Positions 45,170-53,209 of a DNA stretch of 64,000 nucleotides are shown one piece after another. The translations under genes were made by a program, and so were the position numbers. Within the stretch, counting starts at the first letter, position 1. Every line of letters begins with the position of its first letter. The notes under the pieces are model-generated. The model was not told the origin of the DNA, did no database searches, and saw nothing but the letters and a program-made list of their open reading frames with translations. Origin of the DNA: an uncultured bacterium (GTDB taxonomy: Bacteria; Pseudomonadota; Alphaproteobacteria; Sphingomonadales; Sphingomonadaceae); assembly GCA_942636505.2 (NCBI GenBank), contig CALOGB020000221.1, positions 434,001 to 498,000 of the forward strand, written 5' to 3'.

Positions 45170-45305
45170 ACGGCCCGCTTGGTTCGCGCGCGGGACCTAC
45201 CGGCTTGTTCCGGAGTTCACTCCGCGGCTAGGCACGCGACATGACAGGGCGCCTGCCCGTTCGCCGGTATATGCCGGACCGAGTTCGGCCTGACGGAGAG
45301 ACTGT

Positions 45306-46817
45306 GTGAGCGACCTTCCACCCGACGCCGATACCAGCGCCCACCCACGCGCGCCCTTAAGCCCAAAGCCCGACCGCCCTCGCGGCAAGCCAGGCCAGCG
45401 CGACCTGACCACCGGTCACATCGGCCGCACGCTGCTCGCCTTCGCACTCCCGACGCTCGGCTCGAACATCCTCCAGTCGCTCAACGGCTCGATCAACGCG
45501 ATCTGGGTTGGCCGATACCTCGGCGAAGGCGCACTCGCCGCGACGTCGAACGCCAACATTATCATGTTCCTCACCTTCGGCGCGGTGTTCGGGTTCGGCA
45601 TGGCGGCGACCATCCTGGTCGGCCAGAGCTTCGGCCGCCACGATCTCGAAGGCGCACGCCGCGCGTTCGGGTCCGCCGTCGGGCTGGTCCTCGGTGGGGC
45701 GATCGTGATCGCCGCGCTCGGCTGGGTGTTCGCGCCCGAAATCCTCCACCTGCTCGCCACCCCAGGCGACGCGATGCCGCTCGCGCTCGCCTATCTGCGC
45801 GTGATCTTCCTCGGGCTGCCCGCGTCGATGATGATGGTGCTGCTGATGATGGGCCTGCGCGGCACCGGCGATTCGATGACGCCGCTCTGGTTCATGCTGC
45901 TCAGCGCGATTCTCGATAGCGGGCTGAACCCGCTGCTGATCGCCGGTATCGGACCGTTCCCGCAGATGGGGATCGCCGGCTCGGCGATGGCGACGCTGAT
46001 CGCGAGCCATGTCTCGCTGCTCGGGCTGATCGTCTATATCTACAAGCGCGACCTGCCGCTGCGGCTACGCGGCAACGAACTCCGCTACCTCGTCCCCGAG
46101 CGCGTACTGACCGGCACGATCGTCCGGAAAGGCCTGCCGATGGGCGCGCAGATGCTCGTCATGTCGACCGCCGGCCTCGCGATGGTCGGGCTGGTCAACC
46201 GGCTCGGCGTCGATACCGCGGCGGCCTACGCCGTGTCGCAACAGCTCTGGACCTATATCCAGATGCCCGCGCTCGCGATCGGCGCAGCGGTCAGTTCGAT
46301 GGCGGCGCAGAATATAGGCGCGGGGCGATGGGACCGCGTCGGCGACATCACGAAGTACGGCCTGCTCTTCAACGTCGCGCTGACCGGCGCGATGGTCGGC
46401 GTGGTGCTCCTGTTCGATCGCCCGGTGATGACGCTGTTCATCGGCAGCGACAGCCCCGCGCTGCCGATCGCGCGCCACATCCAGCTGATCGCGAGCTGGA
46501 ACTTCATCCTGTTCGGCATGACGATGGTGCTGTTCTCGACGGTGCGTGCGAACGGTGCAGTGATCGCGCCGCTGATCGCGCTGATCGTCGCGCTGTATCC
46601 GGTGCGGATCGGCTTCGCGCTGCTGGCGAAACCATGGCTCGGCGCGGACGCGCTGTGGTGGAGCTTTCCGCTAGGGTCGCTCGCAACGCTGGCGATCGCA
46701 GTCGGGTATTACCGCTATGGGAATTGGAGAAAGGGCGCGCTGGTCGTCCCCGACGACAGCGAGGAACAGGCGCACGGGATGAGCGAGCCGGGCGGGCGGT
46801 TGCAACCTACGGGGTGA
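45306..46817 (+). CDS. MATE family multidrug/Na+ efflux transporter
   Basis: The 503-residue inner-membrane protein has 12 predicted helices in two six-helix halves, with LPTLGSNILQSLNGSINAIW in helix 1, ATILVGQSFGRHD and LRGTGDSMTPLWFM. The family exports cationic drugs and metabolites using Na+ or H+. The substrate is not predictable. The start is GTG 45306. The first 35 residues are a proline-rich cytoplasmic leader. Confidence 0.92.
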   Translation: MSDLPPDADTSAHPRAPLSPKPDRPRGKPGQRDLTTGHIGRTLLAFALPTLGSNILQSLNGSINAIWVGRYLGEGALAATSNANIIMFLTFGAVFGFGMAATILVGQSFGRHDLEGARRAFGSAVGLVLGGAIVIAALGWVFAPEILHLLATPGDAMPLALAYLRVIFLGLPASMMMVLLMMGLRGTGDSMTPLWFMLLSAILDSGLNPLLIAGIGPFPQMGIAGSAMATLIASHVSLLGLIVYIYKRDLPLRLRGNELRYLVPERVLTGTIVRKGLPMGAQMLVMSTAGLAMVGLVNRLGVDTAAAYAVSQQLWTYIQMPALAIGAAVSSMAAQNIGAGRWDRVGDITKYGLLFNVALTGAMVGVVLLFDRPVMTLFIGSDSPALPIARHIQLIASWNFILFGMTMVLFSTVRANGAVIAPLIALIVALYPVRIGFALLAKPWLGADALWWSFPLGSLATLAIAVGYYRYGNWRKGALVVPDDSEEQAHGMSEPGGRLQPTG

Positions 46818-46828
46818 GGCGAAACGCG

Positions 46829-46938
46829 CTCCCCTCCCTGAAAGGGAGGGGCTGGGGGTGGGTAGGCTGGCTCGTGTCTCCACGGTTCGGATATGCGGAA
46901 GCCGACCCACCCCCGACCCCTCCCTTCCAGAGAGGAGA
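46829..46938. repeat. Palindromic repeat, family B
   Basis: Arms of GCTCCCCTCCCTGAAAGGGA type with a right arm ending TTCCAGAGAGGAG (diverged). It lies between the convergent MATE and NYN genes. Confidence 0.88.
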
Positions 46939-46944
46939 GAAGGT

Positions 46945-47709
46945 TTACCGCAACCGCTTCACAAACGAACGCCCACCTTCGCGGCGCTCGTGCTGGAAGT
47001 TCGGGATCGTCTCGATCAGGTCCGACAATCTGTTGAACCCGTAATTGCGTGCATCGAAGCTCGACCGGTTCCCCGCGAGCTGGCCGAGTTCGGCGACGCT
47101 GGCATACCCCTTCTCGTCGCGCTTCACCGCATTATACGCGTCGATCAGCAGCTTTATCACCTGCTCGTCGATCGGTTGCGCAGTCTTCGGCCGAGCGACC
47201 GGCGCTGGCGTAGCGGGCTTTTCGCCAGCCACCGGAGCAGGCGCCGGCGCGGGCATCGCCTGCGACGTCTCGTTCAGCGCGCCCACGTCGATGAAGCGCG
47301 TGCAGGCCTGGCGAAACCCTTCCGGCGTGCGGCTCGTGCCGAAGCCGTACACCGGGATGCCATCCTGCCGGATACGCGTGGCAAGCGGCATGAAATCGCT
47401 GTCTGAAGACATGATCCCGAAGCCGTCGATGCGCCCGCGGAACAGCAGGTCCATCGCGTCGATCGTCATCTTCATGTCGGTCGCGTTCTTGCCTTTGGTC
47501 AGGTCGAACTGCTGCTGCGGCTCGATGCCGTGCTTGATCGACATGTCGCTCCACGCCTTCAGCGCGGGCTTCGACCAGTTGCCATAGACTCGCCGGACGT
47601 TGACCGTGCCGAGCTCGGCAAGGACGGTCAGCACCGGGTCGAGGGTCGCCGCGGACGCATTGTCCGCGTCGATCAGGAGGGCGACGTTGCGCGTTGTGGT
47701 ATCGATCAT
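46945..47709 (-). CDS. NYN-domain (LabA/DUF88-like) putative RNase with LOTUS-type C-terminus
   Basis: The 254-residue protein has an N-terminal NYN/PIN-like nuclease domain (1-155; VALLIDADNASA, FDLTKGKNATDMKM, IMSSDSDFMPLA with the acidic metal ligands). A proline/alanine-rich linker (158-185) and a C-terminal OST-HTH/LOTUS-like domain (186-254; SVAELGQLAGNRSSFDARNY, GFNRLSDLIE) follow. This pairing is typical of RNA-targeting nucleases of unknown biology. It is probably transcribed alone; DoxX lies just upstream on the same strand. Confidence 0.88.
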   Translation of the reverse strand: MIDTTTRNVALLIDADNASAATLDPVLTVLAELGTVNVRRVYGNWSKPALKAWSDMSIKHGIEPQQQFDLTKGKNATDMKMTIDAMDLLFRGRIDGFGIMSSDSDFMPLATRIRQDGIPVYGFGTSRTPEGFRQACTRFIDVGALNETSQAMPAPAPAPVAGEKPATPAPVARPKTAQPIDEQVIKLLIDAYNAVKRDEKGYASVAELGQLAGNRSSFDARNYGFNRLSDLIETIPNFQHERREGGRSFVKRLR

Positions 47710-47719
47710 GCGCGCGAGG

Positions 47720-48100
47720 TTAGCCGCGCCCACGCCCCGCGTCCACGCTCCAGGCGCCACCACCGGCTGCGGCGAGGTACAGGAACACGAAGCAGTAGAG
47801 CACCGCCGCCTCGCCGCCATTGGCGATCGGGAAGGGGCCCTTCGGCATGTGCGCCATGAAATACGCGACCGCGGACATGCCCGACAGCACGAACGCGACC
47901 GGTCGCGTGAACAGGCCGACGATCAACAGCCCGCCGCCGACGACTTCGAGCGCGCCGGCGACCGTCAGCAACGGGTTCATCGGCATCGGGAAGGGGGGCA
48001 GGCCGAAGAATTTCGAGATGCCGTGGCTGAAGAACACCAGCGCTACGACGATGCGCATGACGCTGAGCAGGCGGGCGGACCAGGTGGCGGGTATCGGCAT
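47720..48100 (-). CDS. DoxX family membrane protein
   Basis: The 126-residue protein has four hydrophobic segments and DoxX landmarks: RIVVALVFFSHGISKFFG, LLTVAGALEVVGGGLLIVG and the PIANGGEAAVLYCFVFLYLA end. AGGA lies six bases before ATG 48100. The family is linked to sulfur or redox chemistry in membranes, without a firm general role. It is 10 bp upstream of the NYN gene. Confidence 0.87.
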   Translation of the reverse strand: MPIPATWSARLLSVMRIVVALVFFSHGISKFFGLPPFPMPMNPLLTVAGALEVVGGGLLIVGLFTRPVAFVLSGMSAVAYFMAHMPKGPFPIANGGEAAVLYCFVFLYLAAAGGGAWSVDAGRGRG

Positions 48101-48200
48101 GGGGAATCCTCGAATGTCGTTGCGTGGGTGAAACGTCACACGGGGGCGGGCCGAGGTCAATTCGCGTAGATCGAAACGCATCGCTCACTGGGAACCTACG

Positions 48201-48325
48201 ATCCTCCCCCGCTAGGGGGAGGTGGCACAGAAGGTGACGGAGGGGGAGGACACGGAACAGAGGTTTCACCTTTCCTCCCCCTCCGTCTGGCAAGCGCCAG
48301 CCACCTCCCCCTGGCGGGGGAGGAT
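48201..48325. repeat. Palindromic intergenic repeat, family A (copy 2)
   Basis: A 125-bp element with the same layout as 3808-3930: ATCCTCCCCCGCTAGGGGGA at one end, its near-perfect complement at the other, and the inner GGAGGGGGAGGACACGGA motif. The two copies lie 44 kb apart. Confidence 0.92.
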
Positions 48326-48331
48326 CGTAAA

Positions 48332-48808
48332 TTACGGATACTCGATCGACGTTACCTCATATTCGCGCTCGCCTGCTGGCAGGTCCACGCGCCGCACGTC
48401 GCCGATCGCAGCGCCGCGCAAGGCGCGTGCGAATGGCGAGTTCCAGCCGATCCGCCCATTGCTCGCGTCGGTCTCGTCGTCGCCGACCAAGGTCAGGATC
48501 CGCTCGACGTCATCCTCGTCCGCGACCGTCACGCACGCGCCGAACCAGACGCGCGAGCGGTCTTCCTGCGCGGCAGGGTCGACGACCTTGGCCACCTTCA
48601 TCCGCTTCGACAACCAGCCGAGACGGCGATCGATCTCGCGCAGGCGCTTGCGGCCGTAGATATAGTCGCCGTTCTCGGACCGGTCGCCGTTGCCTGCCGC
48701 CCACGAGATGACCTCGACCAGGGCGGGGCGTTCGGTCGACAGGAGTTGCTCGTATTCGGTGCGAAGTACGGCGTAGCCGGAGGGGGTTATGTAGTTCGGG
48801 CGATCCAT
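48332..48808 (-). CDS. greB: Transcription elongation factor GreB
   Basis: The 158-residue factor rescues backtracked RNA polymerase. The N-terminal coiled coil starts YITPSGYAVLRTEYEQLL and carries the basic GRKRLREIDRRLGWLSKRM typical of GreB. The C-terminal FKBP-like domain has VWFGACVTVADED and ALRGAAIGDVRRVDLP. Start is at ATG 48808. Confidence 0.92.
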   Translation of the reverse strand: MDRPNYITPSGYAVLRTEYEQLLSTERPALVEVISWAAGNGDRSENGDYIYGRKRLREIDRRLGWLSKRMKVAKVVDPAAQEDRSRVWFGACVTVADEDDVERILTLVGDDETDASNGRIGWNSPFARALRGAAIGDVRRVDLPAGEREYEVTSIEYP

Positions 48809-48823
48809 GCGGTGCCCTACCAT

Positions 48824-48876
48824 GTTCTCCCGCGAAGGCGGGAGCCCAGACTGGGCTCCCGCCTTCGCGGGAGAAC
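48824..48876. repeat. Palindromic repeat, family C (short form)
   Basis: A 53-bp palindrome (GTTCTCCCGCGAAGGCGGGA and complement) between the lytic transglycosylase and greB, both on the minus strand. Confidence 0.92.
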
Positions 48877-48898
48877 AATCTTATGAGGCAGCGAGACC

Positions 48899-50884
48899 TC
48901 AACCCGGCCGGTTCTTCCCCAGATACCACGACAGACGCGCCGCCCCCCGGCTCTTCGCCCGCGCGGGGTTCAGCAAATCGTACACCACCGCATTTTCCAG
49001 CACGCGCTGCACATAGTTGCGCGTCTCCTGGTACGGGATCGCCTCGACCCAATCGACCATGTCCACAGCCCCCGTCCGCGGATCGCCGTTCGCGCGGAGC
49101 CATTTGTTCACGTTGCCGCCGCCCGCGTTATACGCCGCCACCGCCAGCGGATAACTGCCGTAATTGGCGTAGACCCGCTGGAAATAGCTCGAGCCCAGCA
49201 TGATTGACATGTTCGGATCGGTCGTCAGCGCCGCCTGGTTGTACGCCAGCCCGATCTTCCCCGACTGCTCGCGCGCGGTCGCCGGCATCAGCTGCATCAG
49301 CCCACGCGCGCCGGCGTGGCTCACCGCAGCCCGATCGAACTGGCTCTCCTGCCGCGAGATCGCATGGATGATCGTCCAGTTATCCTCATACCCGGCAGGC
49401 ACCGCCACCATCGGGAAGCCGACCGCGGAATAATCGCTGAGCCCGTTCGCCAGCGCACTGCGCCCGACCATCACGCCCAGGTCAGGCCGGTTGATGCTCT
49501 TCGACAATTCGGCGGCGAGCAAATGATCGGTATCGGTCGTCGCATCCGCCGCGATCTGGCGGACGAACGCGGTCTGGTCTTGCCAATCGCCGATCTGCCC
49601 AAGGAACTTGACCGCGCGCACCGTCTCGCGCCGATCGAACGCCGCGCGCGTCGCCGGATCGATCGCCACGGAAGCAACCGACGGCGGCGCGACCAGAGCC
49701 CGACCGGTGCGCTCGTTCGCCAGCTGCCCGTAATATTGATCGCGGTACCCCGCCGCCTGGCCGTAGAACGCCGCCGCCTGAGGCGCCAACCCGGCCGCCT
49801 CCGCCGCACGCCCCGCCCAATAATACCCCTTCGACCGCACCTGCGGCGAACGCGACCCCTTTGCATACCGGTCGAACAGCGTCATCGCATCCGCCGGTCG
49901 GCCGAGCTGCTTCATCGCCACCCGTCCGCCGAGCCAGGCGAGGTTGGTATATTCGTCGCGCTCGGCATAGGATTTCGCCGCGATGTCCGCGCCATACGGA
50001 TACGCGTCGTCGATCTGCCGCGCGATGTCGTAGGCGACCTGATATTGCCCGTCGTTCGCCGCGCCATTGGCGTTGGTGACGAGCACCTCGTACCATTCGG
50101 CAGCATTCCCCGGCCGCGTCACCAACGATCGAGGCCGCGCCAGCCACGCCCGCGCCGAAGGACTGGCGCCAGAATTGCGCAACCACTGCGCCCGGTCCGC
50201 CACATAGCCCGCGTCGTTCGCATACGAGGTCTGCGTCGAGGCCGAGATATCCGACGCGTTCGGCGCATTCGTCCGGAACGCCAGCCGCGCCTCGAAGATC
50301 GGCCGCCGCGCCGCGCTCGTCCAGACCAATTGCCGCTGCGCCGCGCCGGTCTGGCCCGCCCACAACAGTGCATCCATCCGCGCATCCTGATCGTCCGGGG
50401 TCAACGCACCCGGAAAGCCCGACACGACCATCGCCTCGTCGGTCGGCGTCAGGCCGGCGCTCCGCCACGCCGTCCGCACCGCTGCATAAGCCTGATCGCG
50501 CGCGCCGGTCGCCTGCAAAGCCCGCGCATAGGCGACACCGCCCGACGCGGACTGCGGCGGGTAACGACGGAAGAACGCGACGACGCTCGTAGGCGATCCG
50601 GTCGCCGCCTTGCGCTCCGCCGCACGCCGGTTGGCCGTTTCGTTAGGCCAGCCCGGATGCGCCATCAGGAAGCCCGCATAGCTGTCGAACGGCAGCGCGT
50701 CGGTCTGCTGCAACGCCCGCCACTGCGCGATCGTGGAGGCGATCGCGCCGTCCGTTGCCATCGGCTGCGCATTGGGGCCCATATTGGCCAACTGCGTGCT
50801 GTAGCGATCCAGCGTCTGCTGCCCGCCTCCCGACGCGGCGACCGTCCCCGCCACGACTGCAAGGAGAAGGCTCGTTTTAAACAT
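48899..50884 (-). CDS. slt: Soluble lytic murein transglycosylase
   Basis: This periplasmic enzyme of about 661 residues cleaves peptidoglycan to anhydromuropeptides. It has a signal peptide (MFKTSLLLAVVAGTVAASG), a long alpha-helical superhelix (about 40-470) and a C-terminal SLT domain. The catalytic glutamate is E513 in SRQESQFD, followed by GARGLMQLMPATA and AAYNAGGGNVNKW. ATG 50884 begins the signal peptide; ATG 50896 is 4 codons earlier. It is divergent from dapA. Confidence 0.93.
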   Translation of the reverse strand: MFKTSLLLAVVAGTVAASGGGQQTLDRYSTQLANMGPNAQPMATDGAIASTIAQWRALQQTDALPFDSYAGFLMAHPGWPNETANRRAAERKAATGSPTSVVAFFRRYPPQSASGGVAYARALQATGARDQAYAAVRTAWRSAGLTPTDEAMVVSGFPGALTPDDQDARMDALLWAGQTGAAQRQLVWTSAARRPIFEARLAFRTNAPNASDISASTQTSYANDAGYVADRAQWLRNSGASPSARAWLARPRSLVTRPGNAAEWYEVLVTNANGAANDGQYQVAYDIARQIDDAYPYGADIAAKSYAERDEYTNLAWLGGRVAMKQLGRPADAMTLFDRYAKGSRSPQVRSKGYYWAGRAAEAAGLAPQAAAFYGQAAGYRDQYYGQLANERTGRALVAPPSVASVAIDPATRAAFDRRETVRAVKFLGQIGDWQDQTAFVRQIAADATTDTDHLLAAELSKSINRPDLGVMVGRSALANGLSDYSAVGFPMVAVPAGYEDNWTIIHAISRQESQFDRAAVSHAGARGLMQLMPATAREQSGKIGLAYNQAALTTDPNMSIMLGSSYFQRVYANYGSYPLAVAAYNAGGGNVNKWLRANGDPRTGAVDMVDWVEAIPYQETRNYVQRVLENAVVYDLLNPARAKSRGAARLSWYLGKNRPG

Positions 50885-50986
50885 CGATGCTACCATGTGG
50901 ACAGCATACGCCCCGAACCCGTATCTGTCCTGAACGAAATCCGGATTTTGCAAGACATCCGGCGCAACAGGACCGCAGGCCACCGC

Positions 50987-51871
50987 ATGTTTTCAGGATC
51001 TATTCCGGCGCTCGTCACGCCGTTCGCCGCCGATGGCAGCTTCGACGAGACCGCCTATCGCGACTTCATCGAATGGCAGATCGTCGAGGGCTCGTCGGGG
51101 CTGGTCGCATGCGGAACCACGGGTGAGGCGGCCACCCTGTCGTATGACGAGCATTTCCACGTCGTCCGCGTCTGCGTAGACCAGGCGAAGGGCCGCGTGC
51201 CCGTCATCGCCGGTGCAGGCTCGAACGACACGCGCGTTGCCTCGGCAAACCTGCGCGCCGCGAAGGAAGCCGGCGCCGACGCCGCGCTGATGGTCCCGCC
51301 CTATTACAACCGGCCGGGGCAGGAGGGGATATTCCGCCACTTCGAGGCACTCGCGACGTCGACCCCGCTGCCGATCATTCTCTACAACGTCCCCGCACGC
51401 ACGGTGACCGATATCCAGCCGGCGACGCTGGCCCGGATCGTCGCAGCGTTCCCGGACGTGTTCGTCGGGGTGAAGGATGCCAGCGGCGTCCTCGCGCGCG
51501 TCTCGCAGCACCGCGCGTCGTGCGGCCCGGAATTCTGCCAGCTGTCGGGCAATGACGACATGGCGCTGGCGTTCAACGTCATGGGCGGCACAGGCTGCAT
51601 TTCGGTAAGCGCCAACGTCGCGCCCAAGCTCTGCGCCGAGTTCCAGGCGGCGTGCCAGGCCGGCGATTTCGTCAAGGCGCTGGCCTATCAGGATCAGCTC
51701 TATCCGTTGCACGAGGCACTGTTCACCGACGCGTCGCCGGGGCCGGTAAAATACGCAATGACCAAGGTGCGGGCGGGCTTCCCAGAGACGCTCCGCTTGC
51801 CGATGACGCCCGCTGGCGAGGCATCGCGCGCAGCCGTCGATGTCGCTTTGGAACACGCACGCCTCATCTGA
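50987..51871 (+). CDS. dapA: 4-hydroxy-tetrahydrodipicolinate synthase
   Basis: The 294-residue TIM-barrel enzyme condenses pyruvate with aspartate semialdehyde for lysine and diaminopimelate synthesis. It shows T44-T45 (GTTGEA), Y107, Y133 (ILYNVPART), R138 and the Schiff-base lysine K163 (GVKDASG). Length is typical. The gap to slt is about 100 bp and holds both promoters. Confidence 0.96.
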   Translation: MFSGSIPALVTPFAADGSFDETAYRDFIEWQIVEGSSGLVACGTTGEAATLSYDEHFHVVRVCVDQAKGRVPVIAGAGSNDTRVASANLRAAKEAGADAALMVPPYYNRPGQEGIFRHFEALATSTPLPIILYNVPARTVTDIQPATLARIVAAFPDVFVGVKDASGVLARVSQHRASCGPEFCQLSGNDDMALAFNVMGGTGCISVSANVAPKLCAEFQAACQAGDFVKALAYQDQLYPLHEALFTDASPGPVKYAMTKVRAGFPETLRLPMTPAGEASRAAVDVALEHARLI

Positions 51872-51890
51872 CCCGGGCACGACGGTCACC

Positions 51891-51995
51891 CTTCCCTGAA
51901 AGGGAGGGGCAGGGGGTGGGTCGGCCAGCTTGGGTCACCACCGTTCGAATATGCGGAACCCGACCCACCCCCAACCCCTCCCTTCCAGGGAGGGG
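51891..51995. repeat. Palindromic repeat, family B
   Basis: Arms CTTCCCTGAAAGGGAGGGGC and AACCCCTCCCTTCCAGGGAG enclose a spacer similar to that of 19561-19679, in the dapA-smpB gap. Confidence 0.9.
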
Positions 51996-52069
51996 CGAAG
52001 AATGACGACATCTAATAACGACCACCACCGCTTCCCCTAAGCCCTCCGACCTCCTACATCGCGCGTCCC

Positions 52070-52552
52070 ATGGCACGTCCCAAACCCCCGACCTTCGAGA
52101 AGACCAAGATCGTCGCCGAGAACCGGCGCGCGCGGTACGATTATTACATCGAGCAGGTGTTCGAGGCGGGCATCGCACTCACCGGCACCGAGGTGAAGGC
52201 GCTGCGTGGCGGCGAGGGCTCGATCGCCGAGGCTTATGCCGAGGTGAAGGGCAAGAACGTCGTCCTGGTGAACTCGAACATTCCCGAATTCAGCCACGGC
52301 AACCGCTTCAACCACGAGCCCAAGCGCCCGCGCAAACTGCTGCTCCACGAGCGCGAGATCAACAAGATGTTCGGTGCGGTCGCACGCCAGGGCATGACGC
52401 TCGTGCCACTGATGATCTACTTCAATTCGAAGGGTCGCGCGAAGATCGAACTGGCGCTCGCCAAGGGCAAGCAGAACCACGACAAGCGCGATTCGGTAAA
52501 GGAACAGGACTGGAAGCGCGAGCAGGGCCGGATCATGCGGGATCGCGGATAG
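52070..52552 (+). CDS. smpB: SsrA-binding protein SmpB
   Basis: The 160-residue protein binds tmRNA during rescue of stalled ribosomes. It shows KIVAENRRARYDYYIEQVFE, GIALTGTEVKALRGG, and the basic C-terminal tail KGKQNHDKRDSVKEQDWKRE. No ssrA gene is seen in the window. The next gene starts 3 bp after its stop. Confidence 0.97.
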   Translation: MARPKPPTFEKTKIVAENRRARYDYYIEQVFEAGIALTGTEVKALRGGEGSIAEAYAEVKGKNVVLVNSNIPEFSHGNRFNHEPKRPRKLLLHEREINKMFGAVARQGMTLVPLMIYFNSKGRAKIELALAKGKQNHDKRDSVKEQDWKREQGRIMRDRG

Positions 52553-52555
52553 CCT

Positions 52556-53116
52556 GTGTCGAAGGCGCCGGGCAGTATCTTCGGGCGCCTCGCGGCGTGG
52601 TCGCATCGCAACTTGCCGACCCGCGAATCGATGGAGCGGAACCGACTTCTCCGTCCGGTCGCGCACCGCGTTCTCGCGCCCGAGCTCTGGCGCTTCACCC
52701 GCCGCTCGGTCCCGCGCGGTGTTGCGCTCGGTATGGTCGCCGGCATCCTGATCCCGGTCGCGCAAACGCCCGTGGCCGCGATCTTCGCGCTGCCGTTCCG
52801 CGCCAACGTCCCGACCGCTGCGCTGACCACTTTCATCACCAATCCGCTCACCACCCCGCCGCTCTGGATCGCGGCCTATTGGATCGGCTCGTCGCTGTTG
52901 CGGCTGGACGAACACGTCCCCGGCCAGCCGGTTGCCGATGCCGCGGCGCGGACCGAATGGATACCGTGGCTGATGCAGGCGGGCCCCGCCACCGCGCTCG
53001 GGCTGCTGGTCATCACGATCGTCTGCTCGATCGGCGGCTATGCGCTCAGTGCGCTCGGCTGGCGATTGTGGATCGCGCGCAAGTGGCGCAATCGCCATGA
53101 CAATCGCGGATCGTAA
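52556..53116 (+). CDS. DUF2062 membrane protein
   Basis: The 186-residue protein has the DUF2062 pattern SVPRGVALGMVAGILIPVAQ, then LPFRANVPTAALTTFITNPL, with three or four hydrophobic helices. Function is unknown; relatives are found beside lipid- or envelope-related genes. The start is GTG 52556, 3 bp after smpB, so it shares that transcript. Confidence 0.87.
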   Translation: MSKAPGSIFGRLAAWSHRNLPTRESMERNRLLRPVAHRVLAPELWRFTRRSVPRGVALGMVAGILIPVAQTPVAAIFALPFRANVPTAALTTFITNPLTTPPLWIAAYWIGSSLLRLDEHVPGQPVADAAARTEWIPWLMQAGPATALGLLVITIVCSIGGYALSALGWRLWIARKWRNRHDNRGS

Positions 53117-53209
53117 CAATCGTCACTAATATTGACCTACCCGAATTGACGGACCGTCCTATCGGCGTAGAACACACCGCATCCTGAAGATCTTTCTCCG
53201 AGGTTCTTG

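Noticed and set aside
49316..50986. Long upstream extension of the dapA frame
   Set aside because: It is the antisense of the lytic transglycosylase. DapA homology begins exactly at ATG 50987.
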